A stretch of DNA of 64,000 bases. It comes from Alphaproteobacteria bacterium SO-S41 (GTDB taxonomy: Bacteria; Pseudomonadota; Alphaproteobacteria; Micropepsales; Micropepsaceae). The notes beneath the pieces are model-generated. The model did no database searches. It worked only from the letters and a program-made list of their open reading frames with translations, and had not been told where the DNA came from. This document shows positions 1-8,085 of this stretch, one piece after another. Location of the stretch: positions 2,356,001-2,420,000 of the forward strand of contig AP024629.1 of the NCBI GenBank assembly GCA_019670725.1. Direction: 5' to 3'. Made by a program: the position numbers and the translations under genes. Numbering within the stretch: position 1 is the first letter of the stretch; each line of letters begins with the position of its first letter.

Positions 1-637
1 TTCGGGCGTAGCGAAGCGTCGCCAAGGCCGCGGACCCGACGAAAGCGACGATGACGATCGCGCCGCCGATCGAGAACCAGCGGAGCCATTGGGCGTTCGC
101 CCGCTGGCCCGCGACGCCCGCGTTCAGGCGGCTCTCGGCGGCGCGGATAAGGCCGGCGAAGAAGACATTGGCCTCATCCATTAACGCCTTGCCGCGGTTT
201 GTCCGGACGACGTCCAGCACCTTCTGGTCTTCGCGCTGCCGCTTGAGCTGAAGCGTCAGGTCCATCTCGGCGAATTTCTCGGCGATCAGGGCCTTGAGGC
301 GCTCCAGGCCTTTCTCCATCTCGGCATACGGTTCGAAGAGGCTTTCGACGACCGCGAGCTGGCGCCCTGCCCGCGCCTTGGCGCGGTCATAGGGCGATAG
401 ATAGATCTCGTTTCCGGTCACCAGAAAGCCGCGGGAGCTGGACTCGGCGGCCAGGAGTTCATTGCGCAGCTCCACGGCCGAACTGCGGGCGTCACGGGCC
501 GCGACGACGGTCTCGAACAGCGTCTGGGCGCGCTCGCCCAGCCAATAGGTGACGCCGACGATCCCCAAAAGCGCCAAAAAGCCCACCACGAGGCGGGCAA
601 AGGCAGCGCTAAAGACGGGCTTGGCGGCGCGGGTCAC
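1..637 (-). CDS. CHASE3-domain sensor protein, N-terminal part (cut by window edge)
   Basis: Open to the left window edge with no stop, so only about 212 N-terminal residues are seen. A membrane helix lies at about residues 8-30, followed by an extracytoplasmic helical region with ELRNELLAAESSSRGFL and a YLSPYDRAKA segment, and a second membrane helix near residues 190-210. Two helices flanking this kind of helical bundle are typical of CHASE3 sensor input domains of histidine kinases, chemoreceptors or diguanylate cyclases; the output domain lies outside. The GTG at 637 is the first start after an in-frame TAG. It is transcribed in the same direction as the NADH dehydrogenase, 85 bases downstream of that stop. 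Confidence 0.7.
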   Translation of the reverse strand, partial: MTRAAKPVFSAAFARLVVGFLALLGIVGVTYWLGERAQTLFETVVAARDARSSAVELRNELLAAESSSRGFLVTGNEIYLSPYDRAKARAGRQLAVVESLFEPYAEMEKGLERLKALIAEKFAEMDLTLQLKRQREDQKVLDVVRTNRGKALMDEANVFFAGLIRAAESRLNAGVAGQRANAQWLRWFSIGGAIVIVAFVGSAALATLRYAR

Positions 638-722
638 TGGCCGGGACTATTAAAGGGTTGACGGGGGATGTCACCTCCACATCGGCGGGGCGACAACCGC
701 CCGTCGGCCGCCGGGGATGCCG

Positions 723-2042
723 TCAAGACGGCTCGGGCGCCTGCCGGTCGCGCGGCAGTGCGTCCGCCGCCGGCATGCCCTGGGTGATCAGCCGGGCGCT
801 GCGCTGGTTGAAGGTGTGGATCCAGAGCCAGCTGAGGGCGACGCTGAGGCGGGCGCGGGCACCTATCAGGAAGTAGATGTGGACGAGGCCCCACAGCCAC
901 CAGGCGAGCGCGCCGCGCAGCTTGGTCCAGCCGAAATCGATGACGGCGCGGCGCTTGCCGATCTGCGCGAGGCTGCCCTGGTGGCGATAGCGGAACGGCG
1001 CGGGCGCGGCCTTGCCGCGCAGGCGGGCCTTGAGGACGGTGGCGACGTAGTGCCCCTCCTGCTTCGCGGCGGGGGCGATGCCGGGGGCGGGTTTGCCGTC
1101 GGGGGCAGCGATGGTCACGGTATCGCCGATGGCGAAGATGTCGGGGTGGTTGGGGACCGAGAGGTCGGGGCTGACCTTCAGGCGGCCGGCGCCGTCTGCC
1201 GGGGCGCCCAGCCATTCGGCGGCCGGCGAGGCACGGACGCCGGCGGCCCAGATGATGGTGCGGGTGGGCAGGCGGCGGTCGCCATAGGTGACGCTGTCGG
1301 CGCGGCAGTCGGAGACCGGCTTGCCGAGTTCGATCTCAACACCGAGCTTTTCGAGGGCCGTGCGGGCGTATTCCGAGAGCGTTTCGGGAAAGCCGCCGAG
1401 GACGCGCGGGCCGGCCTCGATGAGGACGACGCGCGCCGTGCTGGGGTCGATGTTGCGGAACTCGCGCGGCAGCGTGTGCTGGGCCAGCTCCGCAATAGTG
1501 CCCGCGAGTTCGACGCCGGTGGGACCGGCGCCGACGATGACGAAGGTCAGCAGCGCGGTCTGGACGGCGTGATCGGTTTCGCGCTCGGCCTGTTCGAAGG
1601 CGACGAGAATGCGGCGGCGAATGGTGGTGGCGTCCTCGATGGTCTTGAGGCCGAGGGCGAAGGGCTCCCACTCGTCGTGGCCGAAATAGGCGTGGCGGGC
1701 GCCGGTGGCGAGGACGAGCGTGTCGTAGGGAACGGCGGTGCCGTCTTCGAGCATGACCCGGCGCTGGCCGGCATCGACGCCGGTGACGGTGGCGAGCAGG
1801 GTCGTGACGTCCTTGCGGTCGCGGACGAGGGAGCGGATCGGCCAGGCGATCTCCGAGGTTGCCAGTGAGGCCGTGGCGACCTGATAGAGCAGCGGCTGGA
1901 AGAGGTGATGGTTGCGGCGGTCGATGAGGGTGATGGCGACCGGCGCGCCGCGCAGGCCCTTGACGACTTCGAGCCCGCCGAAGCCGCCGCCGACGATTAC
2001 GACGCGATGCAGGCCGTTGGAATGAGCGGACTCAGTGTTCAC
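723..2042 (-). CDS. ndh: Type II NADH dehydrogenase (NAD(P)/FAD-dependent oxidoreductase)
   Basis: Single-subunit, non-proton-pumping NADH:quinone oxidoreductase of the membrane face. The N-terminus has a Rossmann FAD motif (VVIVGGGFGGLEVV) and a second dinucleotide motif (FVIVGAGPTGVELAG) in mid-protein; a FAIGDTV-type segment near residue 300 is the usual FAD-ribityl contact. The C-terminal part contains a hydrophobic/aromatic stretch (ALAWWLWGLVHIYFLIG) that fits membrane attachment. From the GTG at 2042 the protein has 439 residues, normal for the family. An upstream ATG at 2099 would add 19 poorly conserved residues, so GTG is preferred. It is divergent from the peroxiredoxin gene. Confidence 0.88.
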   Translation of the reverse strand: MNTESAHSNGLHRVVIVGGGFGGLEVVKGLRGAPVAITLIDRRNHHLFQPLLYQVATASLATSEIAWPIRSLVRDRKDVTTLLATVTGVDAGQRRVMLEDGTAVPYDTLVLATGARHAYFGHDEWEPFALGLKTIEDATTIRRRILVAFEQAERETDHAVQTALLTFVIVGAGPTGVELAGTIAELAQHTLPREFRNIDPSTARVVLIEAGPRVLGGFPETLSEYARTALEKLGVEIELGKPVSDCRADSVTYGDRRLPTRTIIWAAGVRASPAAEWLGAPADGAGRLKVSPDLSVPNHPDIFAIGDTVTIAAPDGKPAPGIAPAAKQEGHYVATVLKARLRGKAAPAPFRYRHQGSLAQIGKRRAVIDFGWTKLRGALAWWLWGLVHIYFLIGARARLSVALSWLWIHTFNQRSARLITQGMPAADALPRDRQAPEPS

Positions 2043-2206
2043 GATTAGACCGATCCAGCCCCGAGGATGGGGAGCTTTGAGCAGGTCGCGCGCGGGCACT
2101 CAAGCCCATCTATTTGCCGCGCTGAAGTGAGGCTTGAAGCCATTTGCTTTGTCCGCCGCGAAGACGCTTGCGATGCTGCGCCATCGGACAACGAGGACAT
2201 GGCGCG

Positions 2207-2890
2207 ATGGCTGAGGACGGGACGAAATCGCTGGGCGACTTGCTGGGTGCGCTGCACGAGGAACGGGTGCGGAGCTGGGCGCCGGAGTCGCTGAAGGTGA
2301 ATGTCGAGCAGCGCCAGACCCTGGTCGAGCAGGCCCGCACCGCGCGGTTCGTGACGGCGGGCGATGTCGTTACGCCGTTCACGGTGACGGAGGTCGGCGG
2401 CGCGGAGCTGTCGCTTGGCGGGCTGTTGCAGGACGGGCCGGCGGTGCTGGTCTTCTTCCGTTTCGCGACCTGTCCGGCCTGCAATATCGCCCTGCCCTAT
2501 TACGACCGCGCGCTGTGGCCGGGGTTGCAGCGCCTGGGCGCGAGCCTGACGGCGATCAGCCCGCAGGTGTCGGAGCGGCTGGGGGCGATCAAGGCGAAGC
2601 ACGGCTTCCAGTTTAATGTCGCGACGGATGCGGACAATGCATTGGGGCGGCGGTTCGGGATTCTCTACGAGGCCGACGCGGCGTCGAAAGCGGCTGCGCT
2701 GAAGAACGGCAACTTCATCGGCGACGTCACGGGCACGGGGACGTGGGAACTGCCGCAGCCGGCGGTGCTGGTGATCGACCGCGACCGCGTGGTGCGCTTC
2801 GCCGATGTGAGCCCGGACTGGCTGGTGCGGACCGAGGCCGAACCGGTGCTGGCGGCGGTGCGGGCACTTGTGCTTGAAAAGGCCGCATGA
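2207..2890 (+). CDS. AhpC/TSA-family peroxiredoxin-like protein
   Basis: Thioredoxin-fold protein of the AhpC/TSA (Bcp-like) redoxin family, 227 residues. An N-terminal helical extension (about 60 residues) precedes the fold; the active site is [10 protein letters not shown], a CxxC arrangement in place of the single peroxidatic Cys of many Bcp proteins, so it may be a thiol oxidoreductase rather than a true peroxidase. The start chosen is the ATG at 2207, with GAGGA at 2193-2197; an in-frame upstream ATG at 2144 adds arginine-rich residues and is unlikely. Its stop overlaps the ssuD start (ATGA), so the two genes are translationally coupled. This suggests a redox role next to sulfonate oxidation. 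Confidence 0.8.
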   Translation: MAEDGTKSLGDLLGALHEERVRSWAPESLKVNVEQRQTLVEQARTARFVTAGDVVTPFTVTEVGGAELSLGGLLQDGPAVLVFFRFATCPACNIALPYYDRALWPGLQRLGASLTAISPQVSERLGAIKAKHGFQFNVATDADNALGRRFGILYEADAASKAAALKNGNFIGDVTGTGTWELPQPAVLVIDRDRVVRFADVSPDWLVRTEAEPVLAAVRALVLEKAA

Positions 2891-4068
2891 GCACAGCCGA
2901 CGACGTCATCCACCCCTTCTGGTTCATTCCCGCGCATGGCGACGGGCGCTGGCTCGGCTCGTCCGAAGGGGCGCGGTCGACGGAGATTTCGTACCTGACG
3001 CAGGTGGCGCAGGCCGCCGATCGGTTGGGCTTCGAGGGCGCGCTGATCCCCACGGGGCGGACCTGCGAGGATTCGTGGATCCTGGCGAGCGCCCTGGCGA
3101 TGCAGACGCAGCGGCTGAAATTCCTGGTCGCGGTGCGGCCCGGCGTAACGTCGCCGCTGTTCGCGGCGCGGCAGGCGGCGACGTTGGACCGGATCAGTGG
3201 CGGGCGCGTGCTGATCAATGTCGTGGCGGGCGGTGATGCCAGCGAGGCCGCGGCAGACGGCGTGTTCCTGGATCACGACGGGCGTTACGCCCAGTCGGAC
3301 GAGTATCTGACGATCTGGTCGCGGCTGATGGCGGGGAACGGCAAGGTCGATTTCGAGGGCCAGTATCTGAAGGTTCAGGGCGCCGAGCTATTGTTCCCGC
3401 CGGTGCAGGCGGGCGGGCCGCCGCTTTATCTCGGCGGCTCGTCCGACTCGGCGATCGAGGTGACCGGCAAGCACATCGACTGGTACCTGACCTGGGGCGA
3501 GCCGCCGGCCGCCGTCGCCGAGAAGGTGAAGGCGGTGCGCGACGCGGCCGCGAAGCATGGCCGCACCGTGCGGTTCGGCATCCGCATGCACATGATCGTG
3601 CGCGAAACCGAGGAGGCCGCCTGGGCCGAGGCCGACCGGTTGATCAGCCGGCTGAAGGACAGCGCCATCGAGCGGACGCAGGCAAATCTGTCGAAGTCGG
3701 ACTCCGTGGGGCAGCAGCGGATGCTGGCCCTGCATGGCGGGCAGCGCGACAAGCTGGTCGTCTATCCCAACGTCTGGGCCGGCGTCGGACTGGTGCGCGG
3801 CGGTGCGGGGACGGCGCTGGTCGGGTCGGCGGAGAATGTCGCGGCGCGGATGCGGGAGTATCGCGCGGCGGGGATCGAGACCTTCGTGATGTCGGGCTAT
3901 CCACATCTGGAAGAAGCCTACCGCGTGGCGGAGCTGGTCTTCCCGCTGATCAATCGCGCGACGGCGGAGGCGGCGCGGCCTGTGGTGCAGCCGGGTCGGG
4001 CCGGCGAGACGGGCGCGCACTACCGTTCGGACGGCAGCGGTCCCGTGGCGCTCACCGGTCCATCGTGA
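2887..4068 (+). CDS. ssuD: FMNH2-dependent alkanesulfonate monooxygenase
   Basis: Luciferase-like (LLM) TIM-barrel monooxygenase that uses reduced FMN and O2 to cleave C-S bonds of alkanesulfonates, giving sulfite and an aldehyde. The match to E. coli SsuD as I recall it is close over the whole chain: [14 protein letters not shown] at the start, [54 protein letters not shown] and [12 protein letters not shown]. The 393 residues are close to the E. coli length (381). It overlaps the preceding peroxiredoxin-like gene by four bases and ends convergently, overlapping the flavin reductase end by 17 bases. It lies outside the long minus-strand sulfur operon but surely serves the same purpose. Confidence 0.92.
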   Translation: MSTADDVIHPFWFIPAHGDGRWLGSSEGARSTEISYLTQVAQAADRLGFEGALIPTGRTCEDSWILASALAMQTQRLKFLVAVRPGVTSPLFAARQAATLDRISGGRVLINVVAGGDASEAAADGVFLDHDGRYAQSDEYLTIWSRLMAGNGKVDFEGQYLKVQGAELLFPPVQAGGPPLYLGGSSDSAIEVTGKHIDWYLTWGEPPAAVAEKVKAVRDAAAKHGRTVRFGIRMHMIVRETEEAAWAEADRLISRLKDSAIERTQANLSKSDSVGQQRMLALHGGQRDKLVVYPNVWAGVGLVRGGAGTALVGSAENVAARMREYRAAGIETFVMSGYPHLEEAYRVAELVFPLINRATAEAARPVVQPGRAGETGAHYRSDGSGPVALTGPS

Positions 4069-4570
4069 ATTCGCGATAGCGGCGGTCGAAATAGACCAGC
4101 GGCTCCCCTGCCCGCCGGGCGGCGTGGTGGGCGCGGACGAAGAAGACGGAATGCGTTTCGGCATCGATGGTGCGTTCGATCGTGCCGGTGAGTAAGACGA
4201 GACCGCCGCGATAGAGCGGCGGTTCGTCGGCGGCGAGATCCCAGCGGGCGTCTTGGAAGCGTTGCGCTGATCGGTCGGGGCGCGAGAAGCGTTCAGCTTC
4301 CAGACGATCGTCCGCACCCAGAATAGCGATCGAGCAGGTGGCGGCGCGGAGTAGCACGTCGTGCGTCACCGCTTCCTTGCGGACGCAGAACAGGAGCCGC
4401 GGCGGTTCGACGGAGAGGCCGGTCAGGGAGCTGACGAGGAGGCCGCGCGGGCCGTCGGCGCTTTGGCAGGCAACGATGGCGACGCCGCCGGCCAGGGCCG
4501 CGAGCGCGTCGCGGAAGGTGTGAGGGTGGAGATGACCGCCCTCCTCCGCCGGCGACGCGCTCTGCGACAC
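4052..4570 (-). CDS. Flavin reductase (FMN-binding split-barrel)
   Basis: Small flavin reductase-like protein of the DIM6/HpaC type (about 172 residues), likely supplying FMNH2 to the neighbouring two-component monooxygenases. Visible family features are the [15 protein letters not shown] start, [21 protein letters not shown] (flavin-binding strand-turn) and a C-terminal [11 protein letters not shown]. The GTG at 4570 lies four bases past the stop of the upstream SsuD-like gene; upstream in-frame starts would lie inside that gene. It is the last gene of the minus-strand sulfur cluster. There is no SsuE-type reductase in the window, so this protein probably takes that role (inference). Confidence 0.82.
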   Translation of the reverse strand: MSQSASPAEEGGHLHPHTFRDALAALAGGVAIVACQSADGPRGLLVSSLTGLSVEPPRLLFCVRKEAVTHDVLLRAATCSIAILGADDRLEAERFSRPDRSAQRFQDARWDLAADEPPLYRGGLVLLTGTIERTIDAETHSVFFVRAHHAARRAGEPLVYFDRRYREFTMDR

Positions 4571-4574
4571 GGGA

Positions 4575-5669
4575 TCAGGCCGAGGCCTTTTCGGGCCACG
4601 CGTCACGCTGGGCGACACGCTCGCGGACGAGCGGGATGAGATCGCGGCCGTACTGGATGGCGTCGTCATAGGGGTCGAAGCCGCGGATCAGGAAGGTGGT
4701 GACGCCGAGGTCGTAATAGTCGAGCAGCGCATCGGCGACCTGGTCGGGCGTGCCGACAAGGCCGGTGGAATTGCCGGCCGCGCCGGTGATCGCCGCAACC
4801 CCGGTCCACAGGCGCTTGTCGAGGCGCGTGCCGAGCTTGGCGGCGTCGAGCAGGCGCTGCGAGCCGGCATTGGGCGGGGTGTGGCCGGTGGTCGGCAGGC
4901 CGGCCTTCTGGCGGATGGCCTTGGTGCGTTCGACGATCTCGTCGGCGCGCGCCCAGGCCTCTTCCTCGGTCTCGGCGAGCACGGGGCGCAGCGACAGCGA
5001 GAACTTTACCTGGCGGGCGTGGCGCGCGGCGGCGGCGCGGACGCGCGCGATGGTCTCGCGCACCTGCGCCTGCGTTTCCCCCCACAGCGCGAAGATGTCG
5101 GCATGCTTGCCGGCGACCGGAATGGCGGCGTCGGACGAGCCGCCGAAATAGACGGGGATGTGCGGCTTCTGCACCGGCTTCACCGCGCCGAAGGCCTGGG
5201 TGACCTTGTAGTACTTGCCTTCGTAGTCGAAGGGTCTGTCGCTGGTCCATTCTTGGCGGACGATGTCGAGATACTCGTCGGTGCGGGCGTAGCGCTCGTC
5301 CTTGGTGAGATTGTCGCCGTCCTTGGCGAGTTCGGCGTCGGAGCCGCCGGTGATGATGTGGACGGCGATGCGGCCGCCGGTGAACTGGTCGAGCGTCGCG
5401 AGCTGGCGCGCGGCGATGGTCGGCGCCGTGAAGCCGGGGCGATGCGCGATCATGAAGCCGAGGCGTTTCGTCACCGACGCGGCGTGCGCGACGACGAGCT
5501 GGCTTTCCGGGCCGGTCGAGCCGAAGGCGACGAGCGCGCGGTCGAAGCCGCCGTCGTCATGCACTTTCGCGACGCGCTCGACATAGTCGCGATCGACGAC
5601 CGGGCCGGACGCGGGATGGATTTCGGACTGATGCTGGGTGCCGATGTAACCGATGAATTCGACGCTCAT
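4575..5669 (-). CDS. LLM-class flavin-dependent monooxygenase, SsuD-like (copy A)
   Basis: Bacterial-luciferase-fold monooxygenase of 364 residues, related to alkanesulfonate monooxygenases but clearly different from the SsuD at 2887-4068. Shared family segments include HRPGFTAPTIAARQLATLDQ, GGRIAVHIITGGSD, a DERYARTDEYLDI helix and HIPVYFGGSSDAA. It is closely similar to the second copy at 13224-14342 (same MSVEFIGYIGTQ-type start, same NAGSQRLL and TTFLIRGFDP segments). The substrate is probably an organosulfur compound such as a sulfonate or sulfone. The flavin reductase follows within four bases. A 245-base gap with a hairpin repeat separates it from the upstream rhodanese gene. Confidence 0.85.
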   Translation of the reverse strand: MSVEFIGYIGTQHQSEIHPASGPVVDRDYVERVAKVHDDGGFDRALVAFGSTGPESQLVVAHAASVTKRLGFMIAHRPGFTAPTIAARQLATLDQFTGGRIAVHIITGGSDAELAKDGDNLTKDERYARTDEYLDIVRQEWTSDRPFDYEGKYYKVTQAFGAVKPVQKPHIPVYFGGSSDAAIPVAGKHADIFALWGETQAQVRETIARVRAAAARHARQVKFSLSLRPVLAETEEEAWARADEIVERTKAIRQKAGLPTTGHTPPNAGSQRLLDAAKLGTRLDKRLWTGVAAITGAAGNSTGLVGTPDQVADALLDYYDLGVTTFLIRGFDPYDDAIQYGRDLIPLVRERVAQRDAWPEKASA

Positions 5670-5788
5670 GGCTTGCTCCTGTGCGCGCTGCCTGACGTGA
5701 AGACTAGGCGCAACAAAGGCCCTGGATCGAACGAGGAGTTCTAAAGCGTTCGATCAGCGTGGCTTATCGGAGGGGTGGAACCTTTATT

Positions 5789-5900
5789 GTCATCCCGGCC
5801 GGAGCGTAGCGGAGAGCCGGGACCCAGGTGACCGGACACGGTGCTTGTCGCCCCTGGGTCCCGGGTCTCGGACGCCTACGGCGGCCTCGCCCGGGATGAC
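5789..5900. repeat. Hairpin-forming intergenic repeat, copy 1
   Basis: Nested inverted repeats in the gap before the SsuD-like gene. GTCATCCCGG at 5789-5798 pairs with CCGGGATGAC at 5891-5900, and CCGGGACCCAGG at 5817-5828 pairs perfectly with CCTGGGTCCCGG at 5853-5864. A related structure is at 42908-43069: both share the outer GTCATCC/GGATGAC ends and a GACGCCTNCGGCGGC core. This is the layout of REP/BIME-like dispersed repeats and could stabilise or end transcripts inside the sulfur operon. Confidence 0.75.
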
Positions 5901-5914
5901 GGAAAGGTCGGCCA

Positions 5915-7477
5915 TCAGATCACATAAAATCCATGCGTGGCGTCGCGGGCGAGTTGGTCGACGAGGCCGTATTCCCAATCGAGATAGGCCTGCATCGCTT
6001 CGGCGGCGTTGTCGGTGCCTTCGTAGGGGCGTTTGTAGATGTCTTCGGGCAGCGAGAGCGCGTTGTCTAAGCCGGTCTCGAGCGGAAGGCCGGCGGCGCG
6101 CCAGGCGTCGGTGCCGCCGGCGAGAACGTAGACAGGGCGGCCGAGGATCGCAGCGGCTTTGGCGGCGGCGAAGCGGGCGAGGACGCCATCGGGTGAGGTG
6201 AGCACGACCTGGCGATCGGGAAGCTGTTTCGCCGCTTCAGCGAGGCGCGCGCGGATGGCGAAACGGGCGCCGGGGATGTGGCCTTTGCGGTGCGCGGGGC
6301 TGGGTGCGAGGTCGATGATCGTCACCAGTTCAAGCGCGTTGAAGGCATCGATATCGATTTCGTCCGCAGACGGAGCGCTTGGCAGCGTGGGCTTCCACGC
6401 GCCGGTTTCGAGGGCGCCGTCGAAGCCGCCGTCGAGGACGTAGACCTCCCAGCCGAGCTGGGCGAGCCAGGAGGCGGTCATGTCGGCGCGCGGGCCTAGG
6501 TCGTCCGCAAGAAGGATGCGGGCGCCGCGGACGGGGGCGAAGACATCGGTTTCCTGCACGAGTTGGCCGCCCGGCGCGCTTCGGAAGCCGGGGAGATGAC
6601 CGGCGGCGAATTCCTCGGGCGTGCGGACGTCGAAGCGGTAGAGGGTGCGGTCGGTATCTTCGCGGAGGCGCGCGTAGCCGGCGGCATCGACGCGTTTGAC
6701 GCCGGCGCGATAGGCGACATCGCGGGCCTTGGTGCGAGCGTCGTCGAGGGTCTTGTCCGACGCGGGGAGGAAACGGCGGGTCTGGCCGTGTTCGAGCCCC
6801 TGCCCCGCCAGCGTCCAGCCGATTGTGCCGTTGCGCAGGGCGAAGACGGGATTGGGCACGCCGGCATTCACCAGCGACTGTGCGCCGATGAGGCTGCGGG
6901 TGCGGCCGGCGCAATTGACGATGATGGTCGTGGCGGGATCGGGCGCGAGCTCGCGGGCGCGGAGGACCAGTTCGGCGCCGGGCGTGGAAATGCCGCCGGG
7001 AATGCTCATCGTGTTGTATTCCTCGTAGCGGCGGGCATCGAGGATGACGAGGTCGGCTTCTTCGTCGATCAGCGACTTCACCTTGCGGGCCGGGAGCGAA
7101 GGCGTGTGGCGGCGGGCTTCGACGAGTTCACCGAACGCCTTGCTGTAGGAGTTCACGTCCTGGAACAGCTCGTACCCGGCATCGCGCCAGCCGGCGAGGC
7201 CGCCTTCTAGCGCGCTGACATCGGTATAGCCGAGGGCGGTGAGGCGTTCGGCGGCGGGGCGAACAAGGCCCTCGCCGTTGTCATAGAGGACGATCGAGGT
7301 CGCCTTGCGCGGGATCCGGTCGAGGACCTCGATTTCGAGGCGGCTGAGCGGGAGTTGCGAGGCGAAAAGCGGATGCGCCTTCGCGAACGGGTCTTCCTCG
7401 CGCAGGTCGATCAGCGCGAGTTCGCGGCGCGCGATGAGGTCGTCGCGGACCTCGCGCGGGGTGACGGTGGCGGTCAT
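5915..7477 (-). CDS. Four-domain rhodanese-like sulfurtransferase
   Basis: 520-residue protein made of four rhodanese folds (about residues 5-105, 125-230, 260-375 and 390-490). Only domain 2 keeps the catalytic loop cysteine (IIVNCAGRTRS, Cys189). The equivalent loops of domains 1, 3 and 4 read LYDNGEG, LADDLGPRA and LTSPDGVLA, so these are probably inactive or structural. Rhodaneses transfer sulfane sulfur from thiosulfate or persulfides to thiols or cyanide. The ATG at 7477 begins seven bases after the dioxygenase stop and the first rhodanese strand follows directly; an upstream in-frame ATG at 7618 lies inside the dioxygenase gene. Operon context points to handling of sulfur released from organosulfur substrates. 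Confidence 0.85.
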   Translation of the reverse strand: MTATVTPREVRDDLIARRELALIDLREEDPFAKAHPLFASQLPLSRLEIEVLDRIPRKATSIVLYDNGEGLVRPAAERLTALGYTDVSALEGGLAGWRDAGYELFQDVNSYSKAFGELVEARRHTPSLPARKVKSLIDEEADLVILDARRYEEYNTMSIPGGISTPGAELVLRARELAPDPATTIIVNCAGRTRSLIGAQSLVNAGVPNPVFALRNGTIGWTLAGQGLEHGQTRRFLPASDKTLDDARTKARDVAYRAGVKRVDAAGYARLREDTDRTLYRFDVRTPEEFAAGHLPGFRSAPGGQLVQETDVFAPVRGARILLADDLGPRADMTASWLAQLGWEVYVLDGGFDGALETGAWKPTLPSAPSADEIDIDAFNALELVTIIDLAPSPAHRKGHIPGARFAIRARLAEAAKQLPDRQVVLTSPDGVLARFAAAKAAAILGRPVYVLAGGTDAWRAAGLPLETGLDNALSLPEDIYKRPYEGTDNAAEAMQAYLDWEYGLVDQLARDATHGFYVI

Positions 7478-7484
7478 GGAAATC

Positions 7485-8081
7485 TCACGCAGTCGCGGCC
7501 GAGCGGTCCCAGAGGTTGGGAATGACGCTGTTGTTGTAGCCGGAGATGAAGGTTTTCGGCGTGCCGTCCTCGGCAAAGGTCGAGCGGCGGACGGCGCCGA
7601 TATTGGCGCCGTAGACATGGATGCTGACCGAGGCGCGGTCGGGATAAGCGTTGGAGACGCGGTGGATGTCGCCGACGCTGGGGGCGATGGCCTCGACGTC
7701 GCCGGCTTCGAGGCGGTGCGGTTCGCCGGCCGGGCCGAAGCCGAGATCGCCCTGGCGGTAGGGCTGCGAAAACTCAGCGCCGCGGAGGATGCCGACGAGG
7801 CCCCAGACGGTATGGTTGTGGATCGGCGTCGCCTGGCCTGGACCCCAGACGAAGCTGACGACCGAGAAGCGTTCGCGGCCGTCGCAGTGGAGGAGATACT
7901 GGCGATAGCGCTGAGGATCCGGCACCGCGAAGGCGTCGGGCAGCCAGTCGTCTTCGGCGACGAGCGTCTTCAGCAGCGCCCCGCCCTCGCCCAGTAACGC
8001 CGCCTCGTCGTCGGTGCGTTCGACGAGGGCGGCGATGTCGCCGACGAAGTCGCGCAAACGGTCGAGGCGGCGTGGGGGCAT
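7485..8081 (-). CDS. Cysteine dioxygenase-type cupin
   Basis: 198-residue cupin of the cysteine/3-mercaptopropionate dioxygenase family: a mononuclear iron enzyme that adds O2 to a thiol to give a sulfinate. The metal ligands are visible as His88 and His90 in TPIHNHTVWGLVG and His140 in GDIHRVSN; Arg60 in the RYRQYLL segment fits the substrate-carboxylate arginine. The Cys that forms the Cys-Tyr crosslink in mammalian enzymes is absent, as is usual in bacteria. It sits four bases after the TonB receptor stop and seven before the rhodanese start, so it is part of the sulfur operon. Whether cysteine, 3-mercaptopropionate or another thiol is the substrate cannot be told. Confidence 0.85.
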   Translation of the reverse strand: MPPRRLDRLRDFVGDIAALVERTDDEAALLGEGGALLKTLVAEDDWLPDAFAVPDPQRYRQYLLHCDGRERFSVVSFVWGPGQATPIHNHTVWGLVGILRGAEFSQPYRQGDLGFGPAGEPHRLEAGDVEAIAPSVGDIHRVSNAYPDRASVSIHVYGANIGAVRRSTFAEDGTPKTFISGYNNSVIPNLWDRSAATA

Positions 8082-8085
8082 GGCG

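Noticed and set aside
717-1868. 383-codon plus-strand frame opposite ndh
   Set aside because: Both FAD/NAD motifs of ndh are on the minus strand, so this is a shadow.
5789-5900. Hairpin region read as a CRISPR or phage attachment site
   Set aside because: There are no direct repeats with spacers and no integrase or phage gene nearby. The structure is a nested inverted repeat.
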